DNA of 34,311 nucleotides, from the NCBI GenBank assembly GCA_031550455.1, contig JAVBOQ010000114.1:1-34311 (forward strand), written 5' to 3'. Positions 6,939-14,786 of the stretch are shown piece after piece. A program made the translations under genes and the position numbers. Numbering within the stretch: position 1 is the stretch's first letter; every line of letters starts with the position of its first letter. This stretch comes from Avichristensenella sp031550455. Lineage in GTDB: Bacteria; Bacillota; Clostridia; Christensenellales; Aristaeellaceae. Below the pieces are notes generated by a model. The model had not been told where the DNA came from. It saw nothing but the letters and a program-made list of their open reading frames with translations, and searched no databases.

Positions 6939-8175
6939 ACGCCTCCATCGCGTACCGCTCCGCCTCCAGGTTCCACAGCATCGCATGGCGCGCGCAGATC
7001 TCATGCAGTTTGAGGAAGCGCGCGTCGGTTTTTCCGGCCTCTTCAAACGCGTCGATTGCGGTCAGCGGCATTTCAAGGTGCGTATAGATAAGCTTTTTCC
7101 CGCCCGGAATCTTCGGCAGGTTCAGGGTCGTCTCCGCCGCGACGGACAGGCCGCCTACGTGCGTCACCATGCAGGCGGGCCGGATCAGGCCTTTTGAGGC
7201 CATTTCCAGCGACTCCTTCATGTCGTCGATGTTGCCGCCGCTGGTGCCGACGATGTGCGTGAAAGCGTAATGGACGTTATAGAAATTCATCAGCGCCGAG
7301 AAGCCCGTGTCGGAGGGCCCGGCGAAGAAGTTCAGGCAGCCGTCCCGGCCGAGCAGCCGGTCTGCCTGTTCGACGACCGGTTTGACCGGCGCCAGCACAA
7401 ATATGTCGTCAAACCCGTCCCCGCCGGCCGCGGCGAGCATTTCCGCGTCATCCCTGCCCGACAGGTATGTCAGCTTGACGCCCATGCGCGCGCCTTCTTC
7501 CGGCGGGAACAGCGCGGCAGCGCGCGACAGGCGCGCCTGGTCGATGTCGGTGACGACCAGCGCGGACGGCCTGCGGTCGCAGTGCAGCGCGTAGTCGATC
7601 GCGCCGAGGCCCATCGGCCCCGCGCCCGCGAGAATCGCCATCCGGCCGCCTTCGCGGATGCCCATTTCGTGCCGGTAGACGCCGTTTTTCGTGTGATACG
7701 ACGCGTGGAACGCGCCGACGATGCAGCTCATCGGCTCCGCGAGCGACCCTTCGAAGAAGCTCTCGCCCGCGTAGGGCAGCAGGCATCCGAGTTCCATCAC
7801 CTCGCGCGACAGGACGATGTACGTCGCCGCGCCGCCCATGTAGGGATAGGAATATCCCGGCGAGTCCAGCGACCCCTTGTAGTTTAACGCGGTTTGGACG
7901 GTGAACCGCTGGCCGGGCTGATACCGGTCTTGCCATTCCTTGCCGACCTCGACGATTTCGCCGCAGAATTCATGGCCGATGATGATCGGGTTGGACGCGA
8001 TGTCCTTCGGCACGCGCTTGTGCGCCGCGCCCTGTATCGCGGCTTTGTACGAGGACATGCAAACGCTGTCGGACATGACCCGGCAGAGCACCTCGCCCTC
8101 CTTGATCGGCGGCAGTTCGAACGATTCCAGCCTGAGATCCGAAGCCCCGTACAGGCGAAGCGCAGTGGTTTTCAT
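6922..8175 (-). CDS. Zinc-binding alcohol dehydrogenase, L-sorbose-1-phosphate reductase (SorE)-like
   Basis: This is a 417-residue medium-chain dehydrogenase. The GroES-like N-terminal half has probable catalytic zinc ligands C39 (SVCMSSYK), H68 and E69 (IIGHEFCGEIVEVG), and an acidic residue at E147 (SLAEPMSCIVGAF). The structural-zinc four-cysteine cluster is absent. The Rossmann fold begins at LAGAGPMGLGAIDYAL (about 182-197), with VVTDIDQARL as the nucleotide strand. Overall length and sequence style match the SorE branch, which reduces L-sorbose 1-phosphate to glucitol 6-phosphate with NAD(P)H. Substrate specificity cannot be read from sequence. A ribosome site (AAGGTG) precedes the ATG, and a near-consensus promoter lies at 8228-8257. 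The last 17 bases overlap the end of the convergent beta-helix gene, with no terminator visible between them. Confidence 0.85.
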   Translation of the reverse strand: MKTTALRLYGASDLRLESFELPPIKEGEVLCRVMSDSVCMSSYKAAIQGAAHKRVPKDIASNPIIIGHEFCGEIVEVGKEWQDRYQPGQRFTVQTALNYKGSLDSPGYSYPYMGGAATYIVLSREVMELGCLLPYAGESFFEGSLAEPMSCIVGAFHASYHTKNGVYRHEMGIREGGRMAILAGAGPMGLGAIDYALHCDRRPSALVVTDIDQARLSRAAALFPPEEGARMGVKLTYLSGRDDAEMLAAAGGDGFDDIFVLAPVKPVVEQADRLLGRDGCLNFFAGPSDTGFSALMNFYNVHYAFTHIVGTSGGNIDDMKESLEMASKGLIRPACMVTHVGGLSVAAETTLNLPKIPGGKKLIYTHLEMPLTAIDAFEEAGKTDARFLKLHEICARHAMLWNLEAERYAMEAFSIPV

Positions 8176-8227
8176 GTGTGCGCACCTTCTTTTTTATGTG
8201 TTGCAAGCGGTATGCTTTCCGTTGCGT

Positions 8228-8257
8228 ATAGTAGCATCAACCTTTCCAATATGTCAA
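8228..8257 (-). promoter_or_regulatory. Sigma-A type promoter for the SorE-like dehydrogenase
   Basis: On the minus strand, TTGACA (8252-8257) and TACTAT (8228-8233) are separated by 18 bases. Transcription would start about 45 bases before the ATG at 8175. The divergent ECF sigma gene begins at 8355; no convincing ECF-type or housekeeping promoter was found for it in the remaining space. Confidence 0.7.
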
Positions 8258-8354
8258 GCAAGCGGGAAACCGGCCGGGTTCCATAAATCTTTGCCGCCCA
8301 TAGCGCGTCTAATGAATGTAACGTTCGTCTGCCCGGCGGAGGTGGTGCGTTTTA

Positions 8355-8837
8355 ATGGACAAAGAGACTTTTGTCGCGCTGGTGGAGGCGAAAAGCCAGA
8401 TGCTGTTCCGCGTCGCGCGCGCGATGCTCGAACGCAAAGAGGACTGCGACGACGCGCTGCAAGAAAGCGTCCTGAAGGCATGGGCGTCGCGCCATACGCT
8501 ACGCGACGAGCGGTATTTCGCCACATGGATCACGCGGATCGTCATCCATGAGTGCCGTAATTTGCAGCGCAGACAGCGCAAATACCGCCTGATCGCCGAC
8601 ATTCCGGCGGCTCGGGCCGACAAGCCGCCCGATCCTGACCTGCGGCACGCGCTTGGCAGCCTGCCGGAAAAGCTACGGCTGCCGATTGTGCTGCACTACA
8701 TTGAGGGCTACGCGGTGGCGGAGATTGCCGCGATGCTCAGACTGCCGGTCACGACCGTCCGCAACCGCCTCTACGCGGGGCGGCGGCAGTTGCGGCTTGA
8801 CTTGAACGAAGAGGAGGCGCTGTCCGATGACACGTGA
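8355..8837 (+). CDS. ECF-type RNA polymerase sigma factor
   Basis: This is a 160-residue sigma-70 family protein of extracytoplasmic-function type. Region 2 covers about residues 8-75: RVARAMLERKEDCDDALQES, the helix that binds core polymerase, then WASRHTLRDERYFATWITRI for -10 recognition. Region 4 covers about 98-150: LPEKLRLPIVLHYIEGY, then the helix-turn-helix VAEIAAMLRLPVTTVRNRLYAGRRQL that reads the -35 element. It starts 7-8 bases after GGAGGTGG. The following membrane-protein gene overlaps its end by 11 bases, the usual arrangement of an ECF sigma factor with its anti-sigma factor. It would be released on an envelope signal; its regulon cannot be deduced here. Confidence 0.93.
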   Translation: MDKETFVALVEAKSQMLFRVARAMLERKEDCDDALQESVLKAWASRHTLRDERYFATWITRIVIHECRNLQRRQRKYRLIADIPAARADKPPDPDLRHALGSLPEKLRLPIVLHYIEGYAVAEIAAMLRLPVTTVRNRLYAGRRQLRLDLNEEEALSDDT

Positions 8838-10017
8838 GGAACTGAAGCGGTTCGCGCCGATCCCGGAGAGTTCGCTGGACGCGCTGATGACCGTGGCGCG
8901 GAGCGTTAAGGAGGAAACTGTTGTGAAAAAAAAGATGCCGGTGGTTCTCATCGCGCTGGCGATCGCGCTGCTGATCGCCGTGAGCGCGGCCGTGGCCGCG
9001 AGTTTCGGCGTGTTTGACTATTTCGCGAAGTTTGAAGGCGACGATTACCTCCGCGCGGTCGATCAGGCCGCTCGGACGTACACGGATCAGGCGGTGCCCA
9101 TCGCGGCCGAAAACGGGTTCCCTGCGGCGTTGTTCACGCTCGATCAGGCGCACTATGACGGGCGGACGCTGTTCTGCGCGTACGCGCTGGCCACGCCGTG
9201 GAGTACCGTAACGTTCCTGAACCCGGACGACGCGAGCGCGCCGGGCAACGACATCGTGTCGGAACAGTACCGCAGCGATACGATGCCGTACTTTGATTAT
9301 TCGATTTCGCCGGCGGATATTGAAAAGATCCAGCAGAGCATTGACGAGGGCGGCAGGGTGTACTTTGAGTCGTGGGGGCAAATGGTCGACGACACGAGGG
9401 TTTACACGGACCGCTGCGAGATCGGCGCGCGGCGCATGAATCTGCAGCGCTTGCCCGACGGGACGGTCATAGGCTACACGGAGTTTCAGTATCCGCTGCC
9501 CGAAGATGCGCGGAACCTTGACAGGCTGGAACTTGAGTATGTGTTCCATCGCGGCGTGACGCAATGCTATTACGATGAAACCGGATTCTACGAAAAAACG
9601 ATGCCGGAGCATGCCGCCACGATCCGGCTGCCCGTCACGGTTCAAAAAAGCGCCCAAAGCGGCGGCGCGTGGCGCGGCAGCGGAGACTTTGGCGCGTACA
9701 CCGTGACCGCGTTTCTGCACATATCCGAGTTTGACGCCAAGGCGGATATACTGGTGCACGCCTCAAAGGATACGATCGAAAGGATTCTGGCTTGGCAGTC
9801 GAGCTTCAGCGACGAGTACGATTTGTACACGGACGATGGGTTCCAGGAACCGCTGGGTACCGCGGCGTACGTCGACCTGGATGCCGGAACCCTCCGTTTC
9901 ACGGCGACATACGCGCTGCCCGCGCGCGGCGGGGAGTACCGGCTTGTCCCGCAGTTTGCCCTGACAGGGGACCGGAACAACGAAGCGATCTTTCTGCAAA
10001 AGGACGGCGGGGTTTGA
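8827..10017 (+). CDS. Probable membrane anti-sigma factor, DUF4179-like
   Basis: This is a 396-residue single-pass membrane protein. An N-terminal cytoplasmic segment of about 36 residues (IPESSLDALMTVARSVKEE) is followed by one transmembrane helix (about 38-60, MPVVLIALAIALLIAVSAAVAA) and a large extracytoplasmic region of about 335 residues. That region lacks a motif I recognise with certainty. Its layout matches the DUF4179-containing partners often encoded beside ECF sigma factors in Clostridia. The 11-base overlap with the sigma gene and its own GAGGAGG ribosome site indicate coupled translation. The inferred role is to hold the sigma factor at the membrane until an envelope signal is sensed. 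The gene ends 9 bases before the repeat element at 10026. Confidence 0.8.
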   Translation: MTREELKRFAPIPESSLDALMTVARSVKEETVVKKKMPVVLIALAIALLIAVSAAVAASFGVFDYFAKFEGDDYLRAVDQAARTYTDQAVPIAAENGFPAALFTLDQAHYDGRTLFCAYALATPWSTVTFLNPDDASAPGNDIVSEQYRSDTMPYFDYSISPADIEKIQQSIDEGGRVYFESWGQMVDDTRVYTDRCEIGARRMNLQRLPDGTVIGYTEFQYPLPEDARNLDRLELEYVFHRGVTQCYYDETGFYEKTMPEHAATIRLPVTVQKSAQSGGAWRGSGDFGAYTVTAFLHISEFDAKADILVHASKDTIERILAWQSSFSDEYDLYTDDGFQEPLGTAAYVDLDAGTLRFTATYALPARGGEYRLVPQFALTGDRNNEAIFLQKDGGV

Positions 10018-10025
10018 TGCCAAAG

Positions 10026-10209
10026 GTAGGGGGAAGAACGCTGGGACTCCGTCCCAGACCCTGCCAAAGGGATTGCATCCCTTTGGAATCCCATCCTTTT
10101 CGCCTCACGGCGGGTTGGATTTATGTGAATACCAGCCTGAAGAAGGGATTCTTAAGGGCCAATGGCCCTTAAGCGGAGGTCAAGGAGGCAGAGCCTCCTT
10201 GCGTCCCCC
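10026..10209. repeat. Full-length copy of an interspersed hairpin-rich element (copy 1)
   Basis: This element of about 184 bp fills the gap between the convergent anti-sigma and queA genes. From left to right it holds a hairpin with arms CTGGGAC and GTCCCAG (10041-10057); a 10-bp hairpin (10064-10073 with 10077-10086); a long-range 7-bp stem GAATCCC (10086-10092) with GGGATTC (10145-10151); inside that stem a short hairpin whose minus strand reads CGCC, GTGA, GGCG (10101-10112, a GNRA-type loop); a 10-bp hairpin (10151-10160 with 10164-10173); and a 9-bp hairpin (10181-10189 with 10193-10201). It aligns in inverted orientation with 32775-32958. The right end reads, on the minus strand, TAGGGGGACGC, whose TAG is the queA stop codon. 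Confidence 0.85.
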
Positions 10210-11240
10210 TACACATCCCCAATATACATCGCGTCCCCAAAACTGAAGAACCTGTACCGCTCCCGGACCGCCTCTTCGTATGCCGCCAGCGCGTTTTCGC
10301 GGCCCATGAACGCGGAGACGAGCATCAGGAGCGTGCTCATCGGCAGGTGGAAGTTGGTGATCAGCGCGTCGGTCGCGCGGAACACGTACCCGGGCGTGAT
10401 GAAAATGCTCGTGTCGCCCGAGGCGGCCCGCACGACGCCGTCCGTGCCGGCGACGGTTTCGAGCGTGCGCACGGCGGTCGTGCCGACGCAGACAATCCGC
10501 CCGCCCGCCGCCCGGCGTGCGTTGATCGCGGCGGCCGCGTCCTGCGACACCTCGTAATATTCGGAATGCATCACGTGTTCCGACGCGTCGTCCGCCTTGA
10601 CGGGCCGGAATGTGCCAAGGCCGACGTGCAGCAGGATCGGTACGACCAGAACGCCCTTATGCTCGATCCGGGCGATCAGCTCCGGCGTGAAATGCAGACC
10701 GGCGGTCGGCGTCGCGGCGGAGCCGTCGACTTTCGCGTACACGGTGTTGTACCGCGAAGGATCGGCGAGCTTTTCGTGAATGTACGGCGGCAGCGGCATC
10801 GTGCCCAGCCGGTCGAGCAGCGCCTCGAACACGCCGTCGTAGTGAAACCGGACGATACGCCCGCCTTCGGCGCTCGTGCGCTCCACGATTTCCGCGCGCA
10901 GCAGGCCGTCGCCGAAGTCGCAGGCCGTGCCCGGTTGCAGCTTCCTGCCCGGCCGGACAAGCGCTTCCCATGTGTTCGCGTCGAGCCGTTTGAGCAGCAG
11001 CAGCTCCGCCTCGCCGCCGGTCGCGCGCTTCCCGATCAGCCGCGCGGGAATCGTCCTGGTGCGGTTGACCACCAGCGCGTCGCCCGGGCGCAGATAGTCC
11101 ACGATGTCGCGGAACACGCGGTGCTGCCGTTCGCCTGAACGCCGGTCGCAGACCAGCAGCCGGCTCGCGTCGCGCGGCTCGATCGGGCGCTGCGCGATCA
11201 GCGATTCGGGCAGGTCGTAGTTGAAATCACTCGTCTTCAT
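10209..11240 (-). CDS. queA: S-adenosylmethionine:tRNA ribosyltransferase-isomerase
   Basis: QueA moves the ribosyl part of SAM onto preQ1 in the wobble position of GUN-anticodon tRNAs, forming epoxyqueuosine. The 343-residue product has the family's length and motifs: FNYDLPESLIAQRPIEPRDASRLL (6-29), GDALVVNRTRTIPARL (53-68), TPTAGLHFTPEL, VGLGTFRPV, and the C-terminal TNFHLPMSTLLMLVSAFMG and RYRFFSFGDAMYI. Its ATG overlaps the end of ruvB by 14 bases, so it is the last gene of the ruvC-ruvA-ruvB-queA operon, an arrangement common in Bacillota. No tgt is seen; it must lie elsewhere. The stop codon TAG is formed by the edge of the repeat element at 10026-10209. Confidence 0.97.
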   Translation of the reverse strand: MKTSDFNYDLPESLIAQRPIEPRDASRLLVCDRRSGERQHRVFRDIVDYLRPGDALVVNRTRTIPARLIGKRATGGEAELLLLKRLDANTWEALVRPGRKLQPGTACDFGDGLLRAEIVERTSAEGGRIVRFHYDGVFEALLDRLGTMPLPPYIHEKLADPSRYNTVYAKVDGSAATPTAGLHFTPELIARIEHKGVLVVPILLHVGLGTFRPVKADDASEHVMHSEYYEVSQDAAAAINARRAAGGRIVCVGTTAVRTLETVAGTDGVVRAASGDTSIFITPGYVFRATDALITNFHLPMSTLLMLVSAFMGRENALAAYEEAVRERYRFFSFGDAMYIGDV

Positions 11241-12276
11241 CGGAAAGCGCCATGCGCACCTGATCCGTCAGCGCGCTCTGCGCCGGCGGCTTGATCTTCA
11301 TATGGTCATACGCGGCATGTGTCGCGACGCGGCCGCGCGGCGTGCGCATCAGAAACCCAAGCTGCAGCAAAAACGGCTCGTACACGTCCTCGATCGTCGT
11401 CGCGTCCTCGCCGGTCGTCGCGGCCAGCGTGTCCAACCCGACCGGGCCGCCTGAGAACTTTTTCATCATCGCTTCCAACACCGCGCGGTCGACGCGGTCC
11501 AGCCCCAGGTCGTCGATCGCCAGCATGGAAAGCGCCTCCCGCGCGACCGGCAGCGTGATCCGCCCATTGGCGCGCACCTGCGCGAAATCCCGCACGCGGC
11601 GCAGCAGCCGGTTCGCGATGCGCGGCGTGCCGCGCGACCTGCGCGCGATTTCCGACAAGCCGTCCGGGTCGCCTTCGACGCCGAGAATCCGCGCCGAATT
11701 CGTAACGATCTTCGTCAGCTCCTCCGGCGTGTAGAGTTCCAGCCGGAACAGGATGCCGAACCGGTCGCGCAGCGGCGCGGTCAGAAGGCCCGCGCGCGTC
11801 GTCGCGCCGACCAATGTAAAGCGCGGCAGGTCGACGCGGATCGACCGCGCGCTCGGCCCCTTGCCGATGATGATGTCCAGCGCGTAGTCCTCCATCGCGG
11901 AGTACAGCACTTCTTCGACCGTGTGCGACAGCCGGTGGATCTCGTCGATGAACAGCACGTCGCCGGTCGCGAGGTTCGTCAGGATCGACGCCAGGTCGCC
12001 TGGCCGCTCGATCGCCGGGCCCGACGTGATGCGGATGTTCTGGCCCATTTCCGCCGCGATGATCGCCGCCAGCGTCGTCTTGCCAAGGCCCGGCGGGCCG
12101 TAGAACAGCAGATGATCCAGCGCGTCGCGCCGCTGCAGCGCGGCTTCGAGGCAGACGCGCAGGTTTTCCTTGACGGCGCTTTGGCCGATGAAGTCCGTCA
12201 GCGTGCGCGGGCGGAGCGACAGCTCCTGCTCGTCCTCGCCGCGCGCGCCGGTCATCACAACCCTGTCCTCCTGCAT
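11227..12276 (-). CDS. ruvB: Holliday junction branch migration ATPase RuvB
   Basis: RuvB is the hexameric AAA+ motor that drives branch migration of Holliday junctions together with RuvA. The 349-residue protein has an N-terminal LRPRTLTDFIGQ, Walker A GPPGLGKTT (60-68), Walker B VLFIDEIHRL (107-116), sensor 1 GATTRAG (157-163) and the arginine-finger region PLRDRFG (168-174). A C-terminal winged helix (KFSGGPVGLDTLAATTGEDATTIEDVYEPFLLQLGFLMRTPRGR) contacts DNA. It starts 3 bases after the ruvA stop, with GGGAGGAT as ribosome site inside the end of ruvA, so translation is coupled. A second AGGAGG sits just inside the gene before Met8, which leaves a shorter start possible. Confidence 0.98.
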   Translation of the reverse strand: MQEDRVVMTGARGEDEQELSLRPRTLTDFIGQSAVKENLRVCLEAALQRRDALDHLLFYGPPGLGKTTLAAIIAAEMGQNIRITSGPAIERPGDLASILTNLATGDVLFIDEIHRLSHTVEEVLYSAMEDYALDIIIGKGPSARSIRVDLPRFTLVGATTRAGLLTAPLRDRFGILFRLELYTPEELTKIVTNSARILGVEGDPDGLSEIARRSRGTPRIANRLLRRVRDFAQVRANGRITLPVAREALSMLAIDDLGLDRVDRAVLEAMMKKFSGGPVGLDTLAATTGEDATTIEDVYEPFLLQLGFLMRTPRGRVATHAAYDHMKIKPPAQSALTDQVRMALSDEDE

Positions 12277-12279
12277 TGG

Positions 12280-12873
12280 TTATCCTCCCAGTCCCTTGAG
12301 CGCGTGCAGAATCAACCCGTCCGCGGTCGTCGCCTTGTCGCGCACGGCGGCCACCGCGCGGTTCGCCTCCGCGCTTGAATACCCTAGCGCCATCAGCGCC
12401 TGCACCGCCTCCTGCGCCGCGTCGGTGTTCGCGGCGGGCAGCGGCGCGCCGCCCGCGCCGTCCACGTCGACCTGCTCCACTTTGTCTTTTAACTCCAGAA
12501 TCATGCGCTGGGCAGTTTTCTTACCGACGTTCGGCGCGCGGGCGATCATCCCCGCGTCGCCGGTTAAAAGCGCCAGCGAAAGGTCCCGCACCGACAGCGT
12601 CGACAGGATGCCAAGCGCCGTGCGCGGGCCGATGCCGGTCACCGTCGTCAACCGCCGGAACATGTCCCGCTCCTCGCGTGCCGCGAACCCGAACAGCTCC
12701 ATCCCGTCCTCGCGCACCGAAAAATGCGTGTAACACCGCATTCGGCCGCCGACCTGCGGCGCGGCCGCCACCGTCGCGCCGGAACACAGCAGCAGAAAAC
12801 CGACGCCGCCCGCGTCGATCACCAGCTCGCCCGCGCGCTTTTCCTCAACGCGCCCTTCAATGTGGGAAAACAT
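12280..12873 (-). CDS. ruvA: Holliday junction binding protein RuvA
   Basis: RuvA binds the four-way junction as a tetramer and recruits RuvB. The 197-residue product has the three expected domains: an OB fold (MFSHIEGRVEEKRAGELVIDAGGVGFLL...), a middle domain with two helix-hairpin-helix motifs (VTGIGPRTALGIL and APNVGKKTAQRMILEL), and a C-terminal RuvB-binding domain (AAQEAVQALMALGYSSAEANRAV). I place the start at 12873 because AGGAGG lies 4-5 bases upstream and MFSHIEG matches the family's N terminus. The longer open frame adds 20 residues unlike RuvA. The 56-base gap after ruvC contains a small GGGAC/GTCCC hairpin. Confidence 0.97.
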   Translation of the reverse strand: MFSHIEGRVEEKRAGELVIDAGGVGFLLLCSGATVAAAPQVGGRMRCYTHFSVREDGMELFGFAAREERDMFRRLTTVTGIGPRTALGILSTLSVRDLSLALLTGDAGMIARAPNVGKKTAQRMILELKDKVEQVDVDGAGGAPLPAANTDAAQEAVQALMALGYSSAEANRAVAAVRDKATTADGLILHALKGLGG

Positions 12874-12929
12874 GGCGCCTCCTTTGGCGGGGAACGGCTG
12901 AGGGACTTCGTCCCCCGCGCCACGAACCC

Positions 12930-13424
12930 TCATTTAATCCTAAACAACCCGCCAGCCCGCGCCGTATGCGCGTGTGTGATCGCCGCGCCAAGCGCGTCGG
13001 CCGCGTCGTCCGGGCGCGGGATCTCGTCCATGGACAGCAAAAGCTTGACCATCTGCTGCACCTGCTGTTTTTCGGCTTTTCCATAGCCTACCACAGCCAG
13101 TTTGATTTGCATAGGGGTATACTCAAACAGCCGCCGGGTGTAGCGCGCGGCGGCGACGAGGGCCGCGCCGCGGGCCGCGCTGACGTTGAGCGCGGTCGTC
13201 ACGTTGCGCGCGAAGAAAAGCTCTTCAAAGGCGATCTCATCCGGCCGGTACGTCTCGATGAGGCCCTGAACACCGTCAAAAATGGCGTTCAGACGCACTG
13301 GGAACGCGTCGTCCGGCGGCGTCTTCAGCGTGCCGTAGCCGATCAGCCGACACTGCTGCCCGTTCGCCTCGATCACGCCCCAACCCATTGTCGCAAGCCC
13401 AGGATCAATCCCCAATATGACCAT
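12930..13424 (-). CDS. ruvC: Holliday junction resolvase RuvC
   Basis: RuvC is the dimeric endonuclease that cuts Holliday junctions symmetrically, with Mg2+ held by four acidic residues. All four appear: D7 in VILGIDPGLATMGWG, a glutamate in the FEELFFARN motif (E67 or E68), and D140 and D143 in PRPDDAADALGAAITH. The length, 164 residues, is normal. The start at 13424 is preferred over an upstream in-frame Met because MVILGIDPG is the canonical N terminus and GAGG precedes it. It is the first gene of ruvC-ruvA-ruvB-queA, with its own promoter at 13455-13489 facing away from argG. Confidence 0.97.
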   Translation of the reverse strand: MVILGIDPGLATMGWGVIEANGQQCRLIGYGTLKTPPDDAFPVRLNAIFDGVQGLIETYRPDEIAFEELFFARNVTTALNVSAARGAALVAAARYTRRLFEYTPMQIKLAVVGYGKAEKQQVQQMVKLLLSMDEIPRPDDAADALGAAITHAHTARAGGLFRIK

Positions 13425-13454
13425 GCGCGGCCTCGTTTCCAAACGTTTGTTTCT

Positions 13455-13489
13455 ATTATAAGCATACGCGCATTTGCCCGCGTTGTCAA
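13455..13489 (-). promoter_or_regulatory. Promoter region of the ruvC-ruvA-ruvB-queA operon
   Basis: On the minus strand, TTGACA (13484-13489) is followed after 17 bases by TATGCT (13461-13466). A perfect TATAAT, preceded by TGCT, overlaps just downstream (13455-13460) but would need a 23-base spacer from the same -35. Either could be the -10. No LexA box (GAAC, four bases, GTTC) was found here, so SOS control is not indicated. Confidence 0.7.
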
Positions 13490-13513
13490 GACGTGCATAT
13501 TTATTAGCGATGC

Positions 13514-13542
13514 TTGCAATTCTATGCAAAATGTGCTATACT
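13514..13542 (+). promoter_or_regulatory. Promoter of argG-argH
   Basis: TTGCAA (13514-13519) and TATACT (13537-13542) are separated by 17 bases. The start of transcription should fall near 13549, giving a leader of about 29 bases before argG. Just upstream and overlapping, TATTTATTAGCGATGC and TTCTATGCAAAA are AT-rich, as arginine-repressor (ARG box) sites usually are. I cannot point to a clear ARG box pair. Confidence 0.75.
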
Positions 13543-13577
13543 TCCGGCATCAATACATACAATCGGAGGCTATGCGC

Positions 13578-14786
13578 ATGGCAAAGCAGCGAATCTGCCT
13601 GGCCTACTCGGGCGGGCTGGACACATCGATCATCATTTCCTGGCTGAAAGAGAACTACGACTGTGAAGTCGTCTGCATGGCGGCGGACGTCGGCCAGGGC
13701 GAGGAGCTCGCGCCGCTTCACGAAAAAGCGAAGGCGTCCGGCGCGGAAAAGCTGTACATTGAGGATCTGCGCGAGGAATTCATCACCGAATACATCTGGC
13801 CGACGCTGAAAATGGGCGCGGTGTATGAAAAAAAATACCTGCTCGGCACGAGCTTCGCGCGGCCCGTCATCGCGAAGCGGCTTGTCGAGATCGCTAAATC
13901 CGAAAACTGCACGGCGATCGCGCACGGCTGCACCGGCAAGGGCAACGATCAGGTGCGGTTCGAGCTGACGGTCAAGGCGTTCGCGCCGGAAATGAAAGTG
14001 ATCGCGCCGTGGCGGCTGTGGGACATCAAGTCCCGCGAAGAGGCGATCGAATACGCGGACGCGCGCGGCATCCCGGTGCCGGTTTCGAAGTCGCGGCCCT
14101 ACTCGATGGATAGAAACCTTTGGCATTTGAGCCACGAAGGCGCGGATCTCGAGTCGCCGAAGAACGCGCCGCCGGACGACCTGTGCCTGATCTGCGCGTC
14201 GCCCGAAACCGCGCCGGACAAGCCGGAAATCGTCCGCGTTTCGCTTGAACAGGGCATCCCGGTCGCGATCAACGGTGAAAAACTCGCGCCGGTCGCGCTG
14301 ATGGACAAGGCGAACGAGATCGCCGCGAAGCACGGCGTCGGCGTCGCCGATCTGGTCGAAAACCGGCTGGTCGGCATGAAGTCGCGCGGCGTGTACGAAA
14401 CGCCCGGCGGCACATTGCTGTACGCGGCGCACGAGATGCTCGAGCAGATCACGCTCGACCGGATCACGTCGCATTACAAAGAGCAGGTCGCCCTCCGGTT
14501 CGCGGAACTGGTCTACGACGGCCAGTGGTTCACGCCGCTGCGCGAGGCGCTGTCCGCGTTCGCCGACAGCACGCAGCGGAACGTCACCGGCGAGGTGTGG
14601 ATCAAGCTGTACAAGGGCAATGTGATTCCGCACGGCGTCGAGTCGCCGTACACGCTGTACACCGAGCGCATCGCGACGTTCGGCGATTCGGGCGAACTGT
14701 ACAGCCACAAGGACAGCGAGGGGTTCATCAACCTGTTCGGTCTGCCGATCAAGGTCGGCGCGCTGAGCCGCGAGGGCAAACTGTGA
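13578..14786 (+). CDS. argG: Argininosuccinate synthase
   Basis: ArgG joins citrulline and aspartate, using ATP, to make argininosuccinate, the penultimate step of arginine synthesis. The 402-residue product shows the PP-loop ATP site LAYSGGLDTSI (8-18), AHGCTGKGNDQVRFE, SKSRPYSMDRNLWHLSHEGADLE and the C-terminal region RNVTGEVWIKLYKGN, all family signatures. ATG 13578 is chosen over ATG 13572: GGAGG ends at 13569, leaving 8 bases to 13578 but only 2 to 13572. The frame is open far upstream because of base composition, but that part is antisense to ruvC and ruvA. Its stop overlaps the argH start by 4 bases (GTGA). Confidence 0.98.
   Translation: MAKQRICLAYSGGLDTSIIISWLKENYDCEVVCMAADVGQGEELAPLHEKAKASGAEKLYIEDLREEFITEYIWPTLKMGAVYEKKYLLGTSFARPVIAKRLVEIAKSENCTAIAHGCTGKGNDQVRFELTVKAFAPEMKVIAPWRLWDIKSREEAIEYADARGIPVPVSKSRPYSMDRNLWHLSHEGADLESPKNAPPDDLCLICASPETAPDKPEIVRVSLEQGIPVAINGEKLAPVALMDKANEIAAKHGVGVADLVENRLVGMKSRGVYETPGGTLLYAAHEMLEQITLDRITSHYKEQVALRFAELVYDGQWFTPLREALSAFADSTQRNVTGEVWIKLYKGNVIPHGVESPYTLYTERIATFGDSGELYSHKDSEGFINLFGLPIKVGALSREGKL

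Noticed and set aside
8258..8354. ECF-type autoregulatory promoter (GGAAAC and CGTCTA) upstream of the sigma factor gene.
   Set aside because: The two boxes are 35 bases apart instead of about 16, so they cannot form one promoter.
12898..12912. Small hairpin GGGAC/GTCCC between ruvC and ruvA as another copy of the interspersed element.
   Set aside because: Only a short G-rich stretch matches and none of the other hairpins are present; chance in GC-rich DNA is enough to explain it.
12375..13577. Long plus-strand open frame that runs into argG (about 400 codons upstream of it).
   Set aside because: It is antisense to ruvA and ruvC, its translation is low-complexity Arg/Pro-rich, and argG has its own promoter, ribosome site and normal N terminus at 13578.
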